NCBI GenBank assembly: GCA_039636865.1
Contig: CP144172.1
Coordinates: forward strand, 1,612,001-1,676,000
Direction: 5' to 3'
Length of the DNA stretch: 64,000 nucleotides
From: Dermatophilaceae bacterium Sec6.4
GTDB taxonomy: Bacteria > Actinomycetota > Actinomycetes > Actinomycetales > Dermatophilaceae
This document shows, piece by piece, positions 61,272 to 64,000 of the stretch. Position 1 is the stretch's first letter. Each line of letters opens with the position of its first letter. A model generated the notes under the pieces. That model saw only the letters and a program-made list of their open reading frames with translations, did not search any database and was not told the origin of the DNA. The translations under genes and the position numbers were made by a program.

Positions 61272-61396
61272 GCGCTGCCCGTCGCCCGACGCGTCGCCCC
61301 GGCGGCGATCGAGCACCCTGTGTCATCCCCGCGAACGGCATACGTCGTGATGACTCTCACCATGAGATCGTGGACCCCTACATCGATGGAGGATTG

Positions 61397-62086
61397 ATGC
61401 GCCGACCAACTACCGGCTACCGCCTGGCAACGTGTGCTGCCGTGCTGACCGTTGCGGGCTCGCTCGCAGCGTGCGGACCCGAGAGCGCGCCCGGGGTGCA
61501 GGCGCCCCCAGCGGTGTCCGCAACTGCGTCGAGCTCAGCGAGTGGCGGCAGCTCGACCAGCGGGGGCGGGAGCAGCTCCAGTGGCGGCAGTTCCTCGGGT
61601 GCAACCGGCGCCGACGCAGGGCAGTGCTCTGCAGCAGGCACGAACTACGGCCCGCAGTACTCCACCACCGTGGCGCTGAAGTCGTTCGGCACGGCAGCAA
61701 CCATCAACGACCAGTACGACCGTAAGATCGAGGTGTCTGCGCAGGCGCCCCGCGTGGTGTCCTCCCCGGCGGAGAGAGCGCCCGACGACGGCTACGAATA
61801 TGTGGCCATCGACGTGCGGGCCAGTCTGCTCAAGGGTTCGTCGTTCTACTTCAGTTACATCAGCTTCTCGCTGTTCGACCCGGCCCGGACCGCCTGCGCC
61901 GCAAAGAGCTTCTCCAATGTGATCCCCAGCTCCCAGCAGCTGAACGGGGTCTCGATGAGTGACACGGTGAAGGAGGGGTCGGGCACCTTGATCTTCCAGG
62001 TCAAGGCCGGTTCGGATCTCAAGCAGCTGACGCTGCTCTTCTCCTCGACCAGCTCGGGCGCTGCGACCGCCGGGTGGAAGAGCTGA
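61397..62086 (+). CDS. Secreted lipoprotein, second of a tandem pair
   Basis: The 229-residue protein has lipobox SLAAC (Cys about 26) and a long Ser/Gly-rich linker (SSSASGGSSTSGGGSSSSGG). The folded domain carries VSAQAPRVVSS, YEYVAIDVRASLLKGSSFYF, FSLFDPARTAC and LIFQVKAGSDLKQLTLLF. Block order and spacing match the lipoprotein at 60561, so the pair arose by duplication. GGAGG five bases before ATG 61397 supports the start. The DUF445 gene overlaps its 3' end by 13 bp, hinting at a common transcript. Confidence 0.82.
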   Translation: MRRPTTGYRLATCAAVLTVAGSLAACGPESAPGVQAPPAVSATASSSASGGSSTSGGGSSSSGGSSSGATGADAGQCSAAGTNYGPQYSTTVALKSFGTAATINDQYDRKIEVSAQAPRVVSSPAERAPDDGYEYVAIDVRASLLKGSSFYFSYISFSLFDPARTACAAKSFSNVIPSSQQLNGVSMSDTVKEGSGTLIFQVKAGSDLKQLTLLFSSTSSGAATAGWKS

Positions 62087-63348
62087 ACACGGGCCGGCGC
62101 GCCCCGGGCCTGCTCCTGAGTGAGGGCGATGTGGCCCGCCGCGCCGGGCTGCGGCAGATGCGCCTGGTGGCCCTGAGTCTGCTGCTCTTCGCGGCGGTGG
62201 TCTTCGTGCTGACCCACGGGGCGGGCGGCGCCTGGGCCTACGTGAACGCGACGGCCGAGGCGGCGATGGTCGGCGCCGTGGCGGACTGGTTCGCCGTGAC
62301 CGCTCTCTTCCGGCACCCGCTGGGGCTGCCGATACCGCACACCGCGATCATTCCCGAGCGCAAGGACGCCATCGGGGCCAGCCTGGAAGAGTTCGTCGCG
62401 GACAACTTCCTGACGCCGGACACGGTGCAGGAACGGCTGGCCGCGGCCCAGATCCCGCTACGGGTGGGTCGGTGGCTCGCCGTGCCGGAGAACAGTCGGC
62501 GCGTCGTGCGGACCGCCGCGCCGTTGGTGGCCCGCGGGCTGGAATCCATCGACGACCGCGAAGTGCTGGATCTGCTGGACCGGCTGGTACTGCCACGGCT
62601 GAGCCAAGAGCCCATCGCACCGATCGCGGGACACCTGCTGGAAGGGATCCTGCGGGACAAGTCGCATACCTCGCTGGTCGATCTGGGGGTGCGCGAGATC
62701 CACGACTGGGTGGCCGCCAACCCCGAAGCGATCGTGGACATCCTCAATGCACGTGCGCCCTGGTGGTCCCCGAAATGGTTGGACGACACGGTGACCACGC
62801 GCCTACACCTGGAGATGCTGCGCTTCCTGGCCGATGTACGCGATGATCCCCAGCACCAGACCCGGGAAGCGCTGGACAACCTGTTGCGCCAGCTCGCGGA
62901 CAACCTGCAGCACGACGAGGCGACGATGGCTCAGGCCGAGTCGCTGAAAGCGCACCTGCTGACCCACCCGTCCGTGCCCGATGTGGTGCTGGCCCTGTGG
63001 AACTCGGTGCGCACGGCGGTACTGGACGGGTTGCGCGACGAAGAGAGCGACCTGCATGCGCGGCTGTCGCGGGCCCTGATCGACGCGGGGGAGCGGGTAA
63101 GCACCGACGACGACCTGCGTACGTCGCTGCAGAACCGGCTGGAGAGCATGGTCGGCTACATCGTCACCACCTACGGTCGGGAGTTGACCTCGGTCATCAC
63201 CACGACCATCGAGCGGTGGGACGGCAAAGAGGCCGCGACCCGCATCGAGTTGCACGTCGGGCGCGACCTGCAGTTCATCCGCATCAACGGCACCCTGGTC
63301 GGCGGTCTCGTGGGGTTGCTGATCTACACGGTCGCCCAGCTGCTCTGA
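62074..63348 (+). CDS. DUF445 family membrane-anchored protein
   Basis: The 424-residue protein starts with GTG 62074 inside the lipoprotein gene's end. A hydrophobic N-terminal segment (LVALSLLLFAAVVFVLTHG, about 31-49) is followed by the family signature EAAMVGAVADWFAVTALFRHPLGLPIPHTAIIPERKDAIGASLEEFVADNFL. A long helical middle follows and a C-terminal membrane helix (NGTLVGGLVGLLIYTVAQLL) preceded by DLQFIRINGTLVGG. The family's function is not known; the topology puts the helical body between two membrane anchors. A terminator at 63401 follows. Confidence 0.9.
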   Translation: MEELNTGRRAPGLLLSEGDVARRAGLRQMRLVALSLLLFAAVVFVLTHGAGGAWAYVNATAEAAMVGAVADWFAVTALFRHPLGLPIPHTAIIPERKDAIGASLEEFVADNFLTPDTVQERLAAAQIPLRVGRWLAVPENSRRVVRTAAPLVARGLESIDDREVLDLLDRLVLPRLSQEPIAPIAGHLLEGILRDKSHTSLVDLGVREIHDWVAANPEAIVDILNARAPWWSPKWLDDTVTTRLHLEMLRFLADVRDDPQHQTREALDNLLRQLADNLQHDEATMAQAESLKAHLLTHPSVPDVVLALWNSVRTAVLDGLRDEESDLHARLSRALIDAGERVSTDDDLRTSLQNRLESMVGYIVTTYGRELTSVITTTIERWDGKEAATRIELHVGRDLQFIRINGTLVGGLVGLLIYTVAQLL

Positions 63349-63400
63349 GGCTGCCAACCAGTGAGACTGTCGTCCGCATCGTGAGATGAACGGATTACCG

Positions 63401-63425
63401 CAGGATGTTCTGCCATAACATCCTG
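63401..63425. terminator. Terminator after the DUF445 gene
   Basis: CAGGATGTT (63401-63409) pairs with AACATCCTG (63417-63425) around a 7-base loop; TTCTA follows. It lies between the DUF445 stop and the SAM-IV riboswitch. Confidence 0.75.
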
Positions 63426-63430
63426 TTCTA

Positions 63431-64000
<570 letters not shown>

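Overview
The window is high-GC DNA from an actinomycete. Evidence includes many GTG starts, ATGA/GTGA stop-start overlaps, a SAM-IV riboswitch, and a pit / small membrane protein / DUF3349 trio arranged like M. tuberculosis Rv0545c-Rv0543c. A Micrococcales member (Dermacoccaceae-like) is my guess; no rRNA or tRNA is present to settle it.

Layout. (A) 1-19.7 kb is an exopolysaccharide locus. It has GT2 and PssD/PssE-type glycosyltransferases, a Wzx-type flippase, two kinase-less Wzz-type proteins, a Wzy-type polymerase, a polysaccharide deacetylase and two predicted acyltransferases. Inside it lies an operon (6661-15554) encoding a holo-ACP synthase, a carrier protein, an acyl-CoA-dehydrogenase homologue, a class II aminoacyl-tRNA-synthetase-like amino acid:carrier-protein ligase, a DUF1839 protein, a GH2 glycosidase, a two-lobed alpha/beta hydrolase and a methyltransferase. 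This is the best candidate for a little-described system: aminoacyl-carrier-protein chemistry tied to a cell-surface glycan. (B) 19.7-28.9 kb holds an ATP-grasp / HTH-helical repeat / lipase / HAD-PlsC operon, the phosphate transporter trio with a candidate PHO box, and a nucleotidyltransferase-PqqD pair. (C) 28.9-47.7 kb is a second polysaccharide locus. It has a Wzc-like tyrosine kinase, Wzy, Wzx, a Wzb-like phosphatase, four or five glycosyltransferases, a nonulosonic (sialic-like) acid branch (multidomain NeuB fusion plus NeuA), a WbsX protein, a deacetylase and a decayed FkbM methyltransferase. Its 43.3-47.7 kb end looks poorer in GC. (D) 47.7-56.3 kb begins with serA and then becomes a region of gene relics: a CBM fragment cut by an ISL3 transposase remnant, IS1380 and IS3-type remnants, an acyltransferase tail and a DUF4379 zinc-ribbon relic. 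Between these sit two paralogous Tat-exported glycine-rich proteins and a P450. (E) 56.3-64 kb holds McrB and McrC (McrC with an apparently damaged nuclease motif), two related lipoproteins, a DUF445 membrane protein, and metY under a SAM-IV riboswitch, which runs off the right edge.

How the parts fit: loci A and C each carry their own flippase and polymerase, so the cell probably makes two distinct surface polymers. Locus C has its own kinase/phosphatase pair and acidic sugar supply. Locus A has the carrier-protein module as its probable decorating or processing machinery.
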